IMG/VR virus record: IMGVR_UViG_3300010150_000048
Coordinates: 1 to 40,261 of that record
Source: a virus
Direction: 5' to 3' (one strand)
Length of the DNA stretch: 40,261 nt
Under the pieces are notes generated by a model. The model did no database searches. It saw only the letters and a list, made by a program, of their open reading frames with translations, and had not been told where the DNA came from. Below are positions 26,288 to 35,364 of the stretch, piece after piece. The first letter of the stretch is position 1. Each line of letters starts with the position of its first letter. A program made the position numbers and the translations under genes.

Positions 26288-27828
26288 GTGCCTTTCTTAA
26301 AGGTGTCTGGAGTATTGTCATAGTCAAAACTTTCAGGTATTGTTTGTGTATTCAGTCTATTTGTTCGTATCGGTTTGTACGCAAACGGATCAACATTTTC
26401 ATGGTGTGGCCAAGGTTCGTGTTGTGGCAAACGCTTGTGCAACGATGTTAATGCAGTGTCTGTTGGTACTTTGAAAGGTCCTCCGGGAACAACGTGTGTG
26501 GTAAACGGCGTAGCCGCGGTAGCGGTAGCGGCCTGCGGTCCATTCATATGGATTTCGGGTGCAGTTTCTGTATGGTTGCCTCCGCTGAGTATATCAGTAG
26601 TTCCGCCTGCTGTAAGTTTGTTTGCTCCTGTTGTGTTTAGATCGTAATCTAACAATGTTGTAACTTGATTGTTTCCTGCAACATACGTTACCATATCTGT
26701 ATTTGTTTCAATCTGGATATCTTCTTTTGACAATACGTTAAAGTTACGTCCTGCGTTTAGGTTAATGTCTCTATCCGCTGTTAGATTGAAATCGTTTTCA
26801 GTGTGCATACTAATACTGTCTTTTGAATACACATCAATTTTACCATTAGCAGTCATTTCTATCCAACTGTTACCACTGCCATGATCTATACGTATTAGAT
26901 CTTCTGTTTGGTGTAATAGTATTTGGTGTCCTGTACGTGTTCTAATACGCACAAGTTCGTTGTGTGGTACTGTGTAGTCTCCGCCCTTTTCACCTTTTTC
27001 GTGATTGACAAATTCCTTTTTAGTTGTACCTGCGGGACCTTTACGTAAAATTTTGTCATCACCGTCATCCATTACAAAACTTGTTCCGCCAAGTCTGTTA
27101 AAAGGAATTTGTGCTGACTGTCCTGCTGGACCGTATCCTGCTTTTGGTGCTCCAGGTCTTTTGTCATATGGTCCTGGTGTGTTTATACCAAACACCATAC
27201 TTGGTAATTCTCTTCTTGCACTACTTGTTGTTAAACCTCTTGTGCCATCTGCTTCAAGTCCTTGAGCAAATAATAAGTCCATCCATTGTTCATTAATAGA
27301 CTTTTTAAATTTTGTAGGATCGTTACCTTTGTTGTCTGCAAGATTCTTTTTATTAATTTCACCAACTACAACTTTGCTTGTTTTTGCTATTGCTGATTTT
27401 GCACCTTCGCCTACGGCTTTGCCTGAAAAGAAACTTGTTGCAACTTTGTCTGGTACATTAAGGTTAATGTAGTTGTCAGGTATACACCCAATCCAATAAC
27501 CCATATTAGCCGCACCTTCAACAAACGTTACAAGTACTCTACTGCCAACGTCTGGTGGTGTCATCCACATACCATAAGCAGATTGTGTGTATGCAAAACC
27601 TTGATTAGCACTAATACCGTTAACAGGTGTTTGTCCGTAAAATGGACTTGCATAACTTACTTTAAATGTTTGTCCGCCAGCGTCATCATTGTTTGCTACT
27701 TGACCTTTGAGCAGTTGTACTTCAAGAGATCCCATATAGTTAGGATCAAGATGTCCTACAACTCTTCCAATATACGGTCCTGCATCTAATTTGGCTTCTT
27801 GGCCGACTGTACGTGTTTCGTTAGACAT
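26284..27828 (-). CDS. gp5: Baseplate central spike gp5-like, without lysozyme domain
   Basis: This 514-residue protein has residues ~15-130 as the gp5 OB-fold (YIGRVVGHLDPNYMGSLEV, PPDVGSRVLVTFVEGAANMG, YWIGCIPDNYIN). Residues ~265-440 form a repetitive needle: GHQILLHQTEDLIRIDHGSG, WIEMTANGKIDVYS, DFNLTADRDINLNAGRNFNV, the stepwise strands of a gp5/VgrG-type triple beta-helix. Between them (130-260) is a Gly/Lys-rich linker with NRLGGTSFVMDDGD. No T4 lysozyme-type catalytic domain is present, although T4 gp5 has one between OB-fold and needle. The last ~60 residues (His/Pro-rich, LPQHEPWPHHENVDPFAY) are extended. The start overlaps the hub gene stop (TAATG). It is the membrane-piercing spike of the contractile tail. 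Confidence 0.92.
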   Translation of the reverse strand: MSNETRTVGQEAKLDAGPYIGRVVGHLDPNYMGSLEVQLLKGQVANNDDAGGQTFKVSYASPFYGQTPVNGISANQGFAYTQSAYGMWMTPPDVGSRVLVTFVEGAANMGYWIGCIPDNYINLNVPDKVATSFFSGKAVGEGAKSAIAKTSKVVVGEINKKNLADNKGNDPTKFKKSINEQWMDLLFAQGLEADGTRGLTTSSARRELPSMVFGINTPGPYDKRPGAPKAGYGPAGQSAQIPFNRLGGTSFVMDDGDDKILRKGPAGTTKKEFVNHEKGEKGGDYTVPHNELVRIRTRTGHQILLHQTEDLIRIDHGSGNSWIEMTANGKIDVYSKDSISMHTENDFNLTADRDINLNAGRNFNVLSKEDIQIETNTDMVTYVAGNNQVTTLLDYDLNTTGANKLTAGGTTDILSGGNHTETAPEIHMNGPQAATATAATPFTTHVVPGGPFKVPTDTALTSLHKRLPQHEPWPHHENVDPFAYKPIRTNRLNTQTIPESFDYDNTPDTFKKGT

Positions 27829-30383
27829 TAGGTGAATATCCTCTCGTCGTCATTTGTTGTTCTGTTTGCGGCATCTTCAATAGTTCCATCTTCACGTTCA
27901 GTACCTTGTGCATCACCTGGTTTAAGTTCTTGTGTTCCTTTTTCACCACTGTCTGCTGTTGGTGTCTCAGACATCTGCGGTCTTTTCACAAGTTCAAGTG
28001 TTTGTTTAAACTGACCTGCTGTGAAAGAGTTCTTAACACTAATTACCATATATAATCCGCTAAAGAAATCAACTGGCACAGTATCATCTGGGAAACCCAT
28101 AATACCGTTATCTCTATAATCAATTGGAGTTCTAAATAATACTTCAACATCTACTTCACCGTATTGATAATCTATACTTCCATCTGCATCAAGATTAATA
28201 AATTGTGTGTTCTCTGAGTTATAGTTTCCTATTCCGCTATCAGCAATATAATAAGGGTCGCCCATGATTTCCATATCGATTGTTAATAAGTCAACATCAC
28301 TGTTTACAATCGCTTCGTTAAATCTACGAGCAATGTCAACACGCATATCATCAAGACTAACTGCACCTGCCGCCTTGGCATTGTTGTTACGAGTTTCTAA
28401 TGCTTTACCATTAACTTGTGTGTCATTGTTAGGAGAAGTCATTGTAGTTTTCAAGAGTGGATCTTCACCTTCTTTAGAACCGTCTGCAAGATTGTTCTTT
28501 GGAAGTACTCCTGGAGATACACTTTTAAAGAATGTATTATCAAGATTAATTTCAAGATCTAAAATATCTTCGTTTGCACCACTATAGATATAATTGTAAC
28601 GTTTACAACATTGCATTCTTAAAGCATTTAAACCTGCTGGTGTTTCGTCTGGAGCAATAAATTTACTTTCGTGTACCATATAAGGTAAAACTCTAAACAC
28701 ATATATTCTTGGTGGCACACCTGTTTTCTTTTCTGTTTTTCTATCTGTAATATTAAAAACTTGTGTATCAATTTTAAACCAAGGACGCATACCTTTTACT
28801 GCTGGTGCATCAATAATGTTTCTACCATAATCACTTAAAATTATACATTCTTCAATAATATCTTGAATACGTGTTCCTGCTAAAAACTTAATTGTACCAA
28901 GTCCTGGATCTATTTGTAACTGTCCGCTTGATCTTACCCAAACTTGTTTTTCTTTGTCATATGTAAATGAAGCATCACCGAACGGTTGTTGAGTTGTACC
29001 AAGTGATTCAAGATTAAACATTTTTGACATTCCAATATTGTTAGAATGTTTTGCGCCTGTTTGTTTTTCTTTAATATCTTGACCAAGTTGTGTAGTTGAA
29101 ACTAAACTTTTAACTTGTTCAGCCCAAGCCGAGAATTCATCTGGGGGTGGCCCGCCTTGTGCAATCTGGCTGTACAGTTCTTCCAGTTTGTCTACACTAC
29201 TTTGTTTACGATCAGTTAAGATTGGTCCAACACTTATTTTTGATGCTTCTGACTCACTTGCAGAGCCATCTGTAGCACTGGTGTTTGTTCCGTAATAGTT
29301 ACTGGAAAGTTTTCCTGCACTTGCACGGTCTTTAGGAAATACAACAAAGTATTGATTGGCTGTAAATATTTTGCCATCTTTTGCTTTTTTTGCTTCGTGA
29401 GCATTTAGTTCTTGTGCTAAACTTTTTAGGTTACTCTGTAACATTTGTTCTAAGTTTCTACCTGTCAGTGTAACGTCAACTGGAATACGCTGTGTATGAT
29501 CTACTAATGCCGCTTCGTTATATGCAACACCTTCGACTACATAAGCACTGCCGCCTTCAGTTACACTTAAATCACTACCAACAAGTTTAAATGGAAGATT
29601 CTTTGATGCTTCTGGAACTGTGTAAACTTTTCCATTATCATCGTATCCGACAAAATCAATAGTAAGTAAAAATGGAGATTCTAAGTAGTTTTCGTGTCCT
29701 GCTTGATATGACGCAAGTTGTAGAGTTTGCAAAAACAATCCCATACTATAAGGTTCTTGAATTTCTAATCTAAATCCAACTGCGTTAGTTGAACCTTTCT
29801 TACGTGTAGGAGCAATAATAGTTTCAATTTCTAAACCATTAATAAAGTATTCTACTTTTTTACCTATTGATTCATAGGCTGTTAGAACTTTCTTTTCTCC
29901 AAGTCCGCCACCACTTTGTAGAATAGCATACTTTGGTTTTTTAACTTTATAAGATTCGTCTGGATTATTAAGTTCTTCGTTAGTTAATGCATACAATCCT
30001 ATTTTGTAATTAAAACTTGAGTAGTTTCTTAAACTGTTTGGTAACGGTAATGATATAACTCTTCCGTCAGCAGTACGCGATTCGTATTTGTCTGCTTCAG
30101 CAAACTGATGTGGAGACCCTGACTCGTCGGTCTTCATCTTGTCCATGTTTGCTTGGTCTCTGGCTTGTTTGTCTTTTACAGTGTCAACCTTTGAAGCGTC
30201 AGTGTCAATTACTGTAGCATCTTTTGTTTTAGACATGTCGTCTACCATGAACACTTGTGGTCCGTCTGTAACTACTGTGTTTGCTGGTGCATTAACATCA
30301 TTAGATTCGAAACCGTCACCGATATCATCAGGCTCGCCTGTTGTACCAAATCTTTCTAATGTTGTTAATTTCTTCTGTGCCAT
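27828..30383 (-). CDS. Large baseplate hub-type protein (position of gp27)
   Basis: This 851-residue protein is placed directly before gp5 with a TAATG overlap, so it is likely made in step with the spike. Residues 1-110 are acidic and disordered-looking. Then comes a folded region with RVISLPLPNSLRNYSSFNYK, YSMGLFLQTLQLASYQAGHE, LESPFLLTIDFVGYDDNGKV, and LPFKLVGSDLSVTEGGSAYV. The C-terminal part (700-820) has DLLTIDMEIMGDPYYIADSG and FFSGLYMVISVKNSFTAGQF followed by KQTLELVKRPQ. Endings of this last type (G.Y.V..V...F..G.F.Q.L...R) occur in hub and spike-base proteins of marine myophages (recollection). T4 gp27 is only 391 residues and shows no direct match that I can see, so the hub call rests on position and these phrases. 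The final ~40 residues are acidic and disordered. Confidence 0.75.
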   Translation of the reverse strand: MAQKKLTTLERFGTTGEPDDIGDGFESNDVNAPANTVVTDGPQVFMVDDMSKTKDATVIDTDASKVDTVKDKQARDQANMDKMKTDESGSPHQFAEADKYESRTADGRVISLPLPNSLRNYSSFNYKIGLYALTNEELNNPDESYKVKKPKYAILQSGGGLGEKKVLTAYESIGKKVEYFINGLEIETIIAPTRKKGSTNAVGFRLEIQEPYSMGLFLQTLQLASYQAGHENYLESPFLLTIDFVGYDDNGKVYTVPEASKNLPFKLVGSDLSVTEGGSAYVVEGVAYNEAALVDHTQRIPVDVTLTGRNLEQMLQSNLKSLAQELNAHEAKKAKDGKIFTANQYFVVFPKDRASAGKLSSNYYGTNTSATDGSASESEASKISVGPILTDRKQSSVDKLEELYSQIAQGGPPPDEFSAWAEQVKSLVSTTQLGQDIKEKQTGAKHSNNIGMSKMFNLESLGTTQQPFGDASFTYDKEKQVWVRSSGQLQIDPGLGTIKFLAGTRIQDIIEECIILSDYGRNIIDAPAVKGMRPWFKIDTQVFNITDRKTEKKTGVPPRIYVFRVLPYMVHESKFIAPDETPAGLNALRMQCCKRYNYIYSGANEDILDLEINLDNTFFKSVSPGVLPKNNLADGSKEGEDPLLKTTMTSPNNDTQVNGKALETRNNNAKAAGAVSLDDMRVDIARRFNEAIVNSDVDLLTIDMEIMGDPYYIADSGIGNYNSENTQFINLDADGSIDYQYGEVDVEVLFRTPIDYRDNGIMGFPDDTVPVDFFSGLYMVISVKNSFTAGQFKQTLELVKRPQMSETPTADSGEKGTQELKPGDAQGTEREDGTIEDAANRTTNDDERIFT

Positions 30384-30386
30384 GGA

Positions 30387-30680
30387 TTAGATCCCCAGCA
30401 ACGTTCGTAATCTACTACCCTTTGGAACACGTATCTCAGTACCAACTCTAAAATCAAATATAGGATCTTTGAGGATATCCATGTTACGCTGTGAGTACAC
30501 CCACCACAACTTCGGATTGCCATACATGTCGTATGCAAGTAAGTCGGGTCGTTGATGATACTGTGCTTCTATCTCGTAAACTACATCATCATTGTCTGCG
30601 GGAACTGGTCTAATATTTAGAATATCTAAATAGTTCCCTCTTCTATTAATTTTTGTTTTAGCCCACGGTGAACTTGACAT
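30387..30680 (-). CDS. gp53: Baseplate wedge protein gp53-like
   Basis: This 97-residue protein is about half of T4 gp53 (196). It keeps the recognisable core: YHQRPDLLAYDMYGNPKLWW, VYSQRNMDILKDPIFDFRVG, then IRVPKGSRLRTLLGI, a LysM-like or gp53-type fold whose 'PDLLAYD.YG...WWV...RN...DP..DF..G' pattern is characteristic. gp53 joins wedges together in the T4 baseplate. The N-terminus is short (SSPWAKTKINRRGNYLDIL). ATG 30680 shares its A with the stop of the tail-tube cap gene (TAATG). The hub gene starts 3 bp after its stop. Confidence 0.88.
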   Translation of the reverse strand: MSSSPWAKTKINRRGNYLDILNIRPVPADNDDVVYEIEAQYHQRPDLLAYDMYGNPKLWWVYSQRNMDILKDPIFDFRVGTEIRVPKGSRLRTLLGI

Positions 30681-31534
30681 TAAATAAATCCTTTATTATT
30701 TGATCCAAGATAACCACCTTTTGCAAATTTGTCTAAACTAAATTTCTCAACAAGTGCTCTTGAGTATATTGGTTGAATTGTTACAGTCATTTGACTTTCT
30801 GTTGGGACATACGATTTGTCACCTTCTGTGTTTGTAATTTGTCCAGAATTAATAATTTCATCCAGAGAATTCCAATCTCCTAAATCTGTCATGTCGACTG
30901 CAATGTAGTCAACATCAGTAGGCATATCAAGTGTAAAGTTTGTTACAATACAAGGAACATCTTTAAACACAAAATCTCCGTAGCCATTTAATTTTACTAC
31001 TGGAGGTGGAGCACCTTGATTAGATCCTGCGCCATAAAACATTTTTGTAATTGATCTTAGATAATGTAATGCACCTATCCAATATTGTCCTTCTAAATCG
31101 TTCTGACAATAAAACTGCCCTGTAAGTGTCATAGCGTCCACTTGTGAGTTCTGGTACGCAAAGAACGGATAATTACTATGTACAGGGGTTACTGCACTGT
31201 ACGAAGCGGCGTGACTCATAATAATTGTCGGAGTATATGGAAACGCAAGTCCGCCTGTTGCTACTAACGGTGCTAAAATGTTACTATCTTGAAAGGAATC
31301 GATGTTAGGAATACTTAATTTAACACGCCAATCTTTACCATTAGGGTCCGACGCCCATTTTGCTGAAGTAACTTGTAATTCATCTGGTTCGCCGTCTTTA
31401 GGTATTAAACGCGAACGTATACCTTTCATAAAGCCATCTGCGCCATCAGAGATTGCCTGCACACTATCACGTGCTAATTTCGAAATCTTGTCAACGGTAA
31501 TACCGTCTTTTTTATTATCTACTGGGTCTGCCAT
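30680..31534 (-). CDS. Tail-tube cap/junction protein, gp48/gp54-like
   Basis: This 284-residue protein is the first gene of the leftward tail block. Residues ~85-200 show the pattern of the gp48/gp54 family that joins the tail tube to the baseplate hub: FPYTPTIIMSHAASYSAVTP, HSNYPFFAYQNSQVDAMTLT, EGQYWIGALHYLRSITKMFY, GAGSNQGAPPPVVKLNGYGD, then VPCIVTNFTLDMPTDVDYI. The first 60 residues are charged and probably helical; the C-terminal 30 are Gly/Lys-rich. T4 gp54 is 320 and gp48 364 residues, so length does not separate the two; I lean to gp48-type but leave the symbol empty. The late-type motif at 31560-31567 lies 25 nt before the ATG, with AGGA between. Confidence 0.85.
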   Translation of the reverse strand: MADPVDNKKDGITVDKISKLARDSVQAISDGADGFMKGIRSRLIPKDGEPDELQVTSAKWASDPNGKDWRVKLSIPNIDSFQDSNILAPLVATGGLAFPYTPTIIMSHAASYSAVTPVHSNYPFFAYQNSQVDAMTLTGQFYCQNDLEGQYWIGALHYLRSITKMFYGAGSNQGAPPPVVKLNGYGDFVFKDVPCIVTNFTLDMPTDVDYIAVDMTDLGDWNSLDEIINSGQITNTEGDKSYVPTESQMTVTIQPIYSRALVEKFSLDKFAKGGYLGSNNKGFI

Positions 31535-31559
31535 TTTATTTTGGTGTCCTAACTATAAA

Positions 31560-31567
31560 GTATTTAT
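31560..31567 (-). promoter_or_regulatory. Late-type promoter of the tail block
   Basis: The minus strand reads TCAATAAATACTTTATAG, with the exact 8-mer ATAAATAC, before the first tail-block gene. Its upstream end shares base 31567 with the -35 element of the opposing gp55 promoter, so polymerases bound at the two sites would exclude each other. Confidence 0.7.
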
Positions 31568-31595
31568 TGACTTTTTAATAAGAGTAGTTTATAAT
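31567..31595 (+). promoter_or_regulatory. Sigma-70-type promoter of the gp55-like gene
   Basis: TTGACT at 31567-31572 and TATAAT at 31590-31595 have a 17-bp spacer, very close to the bacterial housekeeping consensus. The TTG start of the gp55-like gene follows 23 nt after the -10 element, with AGGAG between. It is expected to be read by unmodified host polymerase early in infection. Confidence 0.75.
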
Positions 31596-31618
31596 AAGAG
31601 TTCAAATAGGAGAATATC

Positions 31619-32515
31619 TTGAAAAAAGTAAATTATTTAAACAATAAGGACTTATTAAAAGAAATACACAAGTCCAAAACAACGTATTGTAGTTATGTTG
31701 ACCAGAGTTATGCTGACTTTGATATTATACTGCCAAGTATAGATAAAATTAATGTTCGGACTATTGCTGAAGCAAAACGTAACAAAGCCAAGAAATTAGG
31801 AACCGCAGATTACGAAGCACGTAAACTTGCTGGTGAAAAAGTAAAACAAGCAGAATGTGCCATTGATTACAGAAAAATGGAGAAGAACGAATTAATTTTT
31901 AGAATTATGACCTTTGATCATATTCCAGAAGAAAAAGGACGTAAAAAGAATCCAAAGACTGTAGCAGATACAAGAGTTAAGTTAAACTTTCCTCCATTCC
32001 AACATTTTAAGTTTGATGAAGAAACACAAGAATTATTGTGTGTTGGTAAAAGTCATTGGGAAGGTGGTATGGAAAACGGTGCGTTTAGTTTGAAGCATGG
32101 TAAGACTACTGAAAAACTTGCTCGTATGTGGATGAAGTTATGTGATAGATACGCAACAAGAGGCAATGTACGTGGATACACATACAATGACGAGATGCGT
32201 GGACAAGCAATTTTACAATTAACACAAATAGGATTACAGTTTGACGAATCTAAGTCTGCTAATCCATTTGCATATTATACTGCGGCAGTAACTAATTCAT
32301 TTGTTAGAGTTATTAATATTGAAAAACGTAATCAAAACATTAGAGATGATATTTTAGAGATGAACGACATGACTCCATCATTTACAAGACAGCAACAAGG
32401 TGAATGGGAAAGACAAGTCGAAGACCAAAGAAAAGCAATGGCGAAGCAAGAAGCACAAAAAATTACTAAGAAACCATTTGTTCCGCCTACTATTAAAGCC
32501 AAGGTGCCGAGATAG
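31619..32515 (+). CDS. gp55: Late-transcription sigma factor, gp55-like
   Basis: This 298-residue protein is well above T4 gp55 (185). The sigma-like core lies near residues 165-245: MWMKLCDRYATRGNVRGYTY, NDEMRGQAILQLTQIGLQFD, SKSANPFAYYTAAVTNSFVR, then INIEKRNQNIRDDIL. This matches the T4 gp55 pattern 'RY..R.N..GYTY.DEM...A......FD..KS.NPFAY'. gp55 directs host RNA polymerase to late promoters of the TATAAATA kind. The N-terminal ~150 residues are charged and carry no domain I know. The C-terminal tail is Lys/Pro-rich and may hold the clamp-binding end. The start is TTG at 31619, set by AGGAG 6 nt upstream; no ATG lies nearby in frame. The stop is 70 bp before gp47. Confidence 0.9.
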   Translation: MKKVNYLNNKDLLKEIHKSKTTYCSYVDQSYADFDIILPSIDKINVRTIAEAKRNKAKKLGTADYEARKLAGEKVKQAECAIDYRKMEKNELIFRIMTFDHIPEEKGRKKNPKTVADTRVKLNFPPFQHFKFDEETQELLCVGKSHWEGGMENGAFSLKHGKTTEKLARMWMKLCDRYATRGNVRGYTYNDEMRGQAILQLTQIGLQFDESKSANPFAYYTAAVTNSFVRVINIEKRNQNIRDDILEMNDMTPSFTRQQQGEWERQVEDQRKAMAKQEAQKITKKPFVPPTIKAKVPR

Positions 32516-32525
32516 CCAAATAAGG

Positions 32526-32554
32526 TTGACTTTCATCAACAAATGCAGTACAAT
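32526..32554 (+). promoter_or_regulatory. Sigma-70-type promoter of gp47/gp46
   Basis: TTGACT at 32526-32531 and TACAAT at 32549-32554 again have a 17-bp spacer. It lies in the 70-bp gap after gp55 and has the same TTGACTTT opening as the gp55 promoter. The TTG start of gp47 follows 31 nt after the -10 element, preceded by AAGGA. Confidence 0.7.
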
Positions 32555-32585
32555 ATAAAGAGTATAGTAATTAGAAGGAAATATT

Positions 32586-33590
32586 TTGTTTAAAAAATGT
32601 GCAGTATTCACAGATATTCACTTTGGACTCAAGTCCAATTCAGTGGCTCATAATCAAGACTGTGAAGCGTTCGTAGATTGGTATATTGAACAGGCAAAAG
32701 CCGAAGGTTGTGAAACAGGCATCTTTATGGGTGACTGGCATCATAATAGAAATAGTCTAAACATTGTTACAATGGATTATTCAATCCGATGTCTTGAAAA
32801 ACTTGGTAAAGCATTTGAACAGTTTTTTTACTTTCCTGGTAACCATGACTTATATTATAAAGATAAAAGAGATATTCAGAGTGTTGAGTTTGCAAAGCAC
32901 ATTGACGGCGTAACTGTAATTGATGAAATTACAACAATAGGCGATAGTACTATGGTGCCGTGGCTTGTTGGTGAAGAATGGAAGAAGATTCCTAAGATTA
33001 AAACAAAATATATGTTTGGTCATTTTGAACTTCCTAATTTTTATATGAACGCAATGGTACAAATGCTTGACACAGGTGAATTACAATCTAAACATTTTGT
33101 ACATCAAGATTATGTTTTTAGTGGACACTTTCATAAACGTCAAACACAAGGAAATGTAACATACATTGGTAATGCGTTTCCACACAACTATGCAGATGCA
33201 TGGGATGATAAACGTGGTATGATGATATTAGAACATGGCGGAGAACCACAATATGTTGATTGGACAGATTGTCCTAAGTATAGAACTGTAAAACTAAGTC
33301 AACTAATTGATGAAAAAGATTCATTACTAAAAAGTAAAATGTATCTAAGAGTTACACTTGATATTAACATTAGTTACGAAGAAGCAAGTTTTATCAAAGA
33401 AGAATTTATGAGGAACTACAGTTGTAGAGAACTTACATTAATTCCAAGTCAGCAAGATGACGAAATAAACAGCGACATTGACATTACAAAATTTGAAAGT
33501 GTAGATCAAATTGTTGCAGAAGAAATTAATGCTATTGATTCAGAAAACTACAATAAGCAAACACTACTAAACATTTACAACGAGTTATAG
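32586..33590 (+). CDS. gp47: Recombination endonuclease subunit gp47 (Mre11/SbcD-like)
   Basis: This 334-residue protein is close to T4 gp47 (339). All five metallophosphoesterase motifs are present: D10-I-H12, G49-D50 (GDWHHN), G85-N86-H87-D88, G145-H146 and G180-H181-F-H183. These bind the two metal ions of the Mre11-type nuclease. Together with gp46 it resects double-strand ends for recombination-dependent replication and host DNA breakdown. The start is TTG at 32586, fixed by AAGGA six bases upstream and by the MFKKCAVFTDIHFG beginning; the next in-frame ATG (M48) would cut off the first motif. gp46 follows after one base, so the two subunits are translated together. Confidence 0.95.
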   Translation: MFKKCAVFTDIHFGLKSNSVAHNQDCEAFVDWYIEQAKAEGCETGIFMGDWHHNRNSLNIVTMDYSIRCLEKLGKAFEQFFYFPGNHDLYYKDKRDIQSVEFAKHIDGVTVIDEITTIGDSTMVPWLVGEEWKKIPKIKTKYMFGHFELPNFYMNAMVQMLDTGELQSKHFVHQDYVFSGHFHKRQTQGNVTYIGNAFPHNYADAWDDKRGMMILEHGGEPQYVDWTDCPKYRTVKLSQLIDEKDSLLKSKMYLRVTLDINISYEEASFIKEEFMRNYSCRELTLIPSQQDDEINSDIDITKFESVDQIVAEEINAIDSENYNKQTLLNIYNEL

Positions 33591-33591
33591 A

Positions 33592-35364
33592 ATGATATTA
33601 ATTAAAGACCTAACAGTAAAGAACTTTATGAGTGTGGGTAACCAGACTCAAGCAGTTAACTTTAATAATAAGCAATTAACCTTAGTCCTTGGAGAAAACT
33701 TAGATCAAGGTGGTGACGACAGTGGGTCACGTAACGGTACAGGTAAGACCACAATCATTAATGCATTATCTTACGCATTGTATGGTGTGGCACTAACTAA
33801 CATTAAACGCAATAACCTTATCAATAAAACAAACGGTAAAGGTATGCTTGTTACTCTTAACTTTGAAAAGGCAGGAGTAAATTATCGCATTGAAAGAGGA
33901 CGTGGTCCTAACTTATTAAAGTTTTTCATTGACGATACAGAACAAGACATTGAAGATATGAGTCAAGGAGATAGTCGTAAGACTCAAGCAGACATTGGCG
34001 AACTACTACAAATGAGTCATACAATGTTTAAGCACTTGGTTGCATTAAACACATATACTGAACCGTTCTTAAGTCTAAAAGCAAACGATCAACGTGAAAT
34101 CATTGAACAGTTACTTGGTATTACTATACTTTCTGAGAAAGCAGAAGAATTAAAAGTAAAACAAAAAGAAATTCGTGACGCTATTACAGAAGAAACTGCA
34201 CGTATTAATGCTATACAAACAAGTAATGATAAGATAGGCGAAACTATTAACAGTTTGCAAATTAAAAGTACTGCTTGGAAAACGCAAAATGCAAAAGACT
34301 GTGAACGCTTACAAACAGGCATTGATGAATTAGAACACTTGGACATTGAACAAGAACTTTCTAATCATGAATTACTTTCTAAGTGGGAAGAAACTGATGC
34401 TTCAAGAAGAAACTTAACTAAAGAAAAAGCAACACTTGAAAGTGCATTATCACAAACAGATAAACAGGTTGCAAAAGCAAGTGGAGAACTTGAACACATT
34501 GATGAAGCAAAATGTCATGCTTGTGGACAAGACTTGCCAGAAGAAAAGATTGACGAAATACAAAAGAAATTAGAAGAAGAATATGCTGACACAATGTCCT
34601 ACTTAATGGAGATTGATACAAAGTTTCAAAAGGTACAGGCTAAACTTGCTGACTTAGGCGAAGAACAAACAAAGCCAAATACATTTTATGAAACTGCAAA
34701 AGAAGCATATGAACACAGAAGTAATGTTGATAATTTAAAATCAGCACTTGGTGCAAAAGAAACAGAAACAGATCCTTACGTTGATCAAATTGACGAACTA
34801 AACAATAGTGCTATTCAAGAAGTTGATTGGAATTCAGTTAACGATCTAAATTCAATGAAAGAACATCAAGACTTCTTGTACAAACTATTAACAAATAAAG
34901 ATAGTTTTATTCGTAAAAAGATTATTGAACAAAACCTTGCATATCTAAACAACAGATTAACAAATTACTTAGACAAGATAGGATTACCGCACAGTGTTGT
35001 ATTCCAAAACGACTTAACAGTATTAATTACACAACTTGGTCAAGACTTAGACTTTGACAACTTGAGTAGAGGTGAGCGTAATAGACTTATACTTGGTATG
35101 AGTTTTGCATTCCGTGATGTATGGGAAAGTTTATATCAGAATATTAATTTAATGTTCATTGATGAGTTGATTGACAGTGGAATGGATACAGCAGGTGTTG
35201 AACAAAGTCTTGCAATCCTTAAGAAGATGGGTAGAGAACGCAAAAAGAATATCTATCTAATATCACACAAAGACGAATTACAAGGTCGTGTGCAGAATGT
35301 ACTTAAGGTTGTAAAAGAGAATGGCTTTACATCATACGCAAACGATATTGATATAGTACAATGA
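33592..35364 (+). CDS. gp46: Recombination endonuclease subunit gp46 (Rad50/SbcC-like)
   Basis: This 590-residue protein is near T4 gp46 (560). It is an ABC-type ATPase with split head. Walker A is near 45-54 (SRNGTGKTT) after the GEN at 34-36. Two coiled-coil arms (~190-300 and ~320-400) flank a zinc hook C308-H-A-C311. The ABC signature LSRGE is at 491-495, and Walker B ends at D524-E525 (LMFIDELIDSGMD). The arms are short, as in other phage versions. It works with gp47, whose gene ends 1 bp upstream. Its TGA overlaps the ATG of the next gene as ATGA. Confidence 0.96.
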   Translation: MILIKDLTVKNFMSVGNQTQAVNFNNKQLTLVLGENLDQGGDDSGSRNGTGKTTIINALSYALYGVALTNIKRNNLINKTNGKGMLVTLNFEKAGVNYRIERGRGPNLLKFFIDDTEQDIEDMSQGDSRKTQADIGELLQMSHTMFKHLVALNTYTEPFLSLKANDQREIIEQLLGITILSEKAEELKVKQKEIRDAITEETARINAIQTSNDKIGETINSLQIKSTAWKTQNAKDCERLQTGIDELEHLDIEQELSNHELLSKWEETDASRRNLTKEKATLESALSQTDKQVAKASGELEHIDEAKCHACGQDLPEEKIDEIQKKLEEEYADTMSYLMEIDTKFQKVQAKLADLGEEQTKPNTFYETAKEAYEHRSNVDNLKSALGAKETETDPYVDQIDELNNSAIQEVDWNSVNDLNSMKEHQDFLYKLLTNKDSFIRKKIIEQNLAYLNNRLTNYLDKIGLPHSVVFQNDLTVLITQLGQDLDFDNLSRGERNRLILGMSFAFRDVWESLYQNINLMFIDELIDSGMDTAGVEQSLAILKKMGRERKKNIYLISHKDELQGRVQNVLKVVKENGFTSYANDIDIVQ

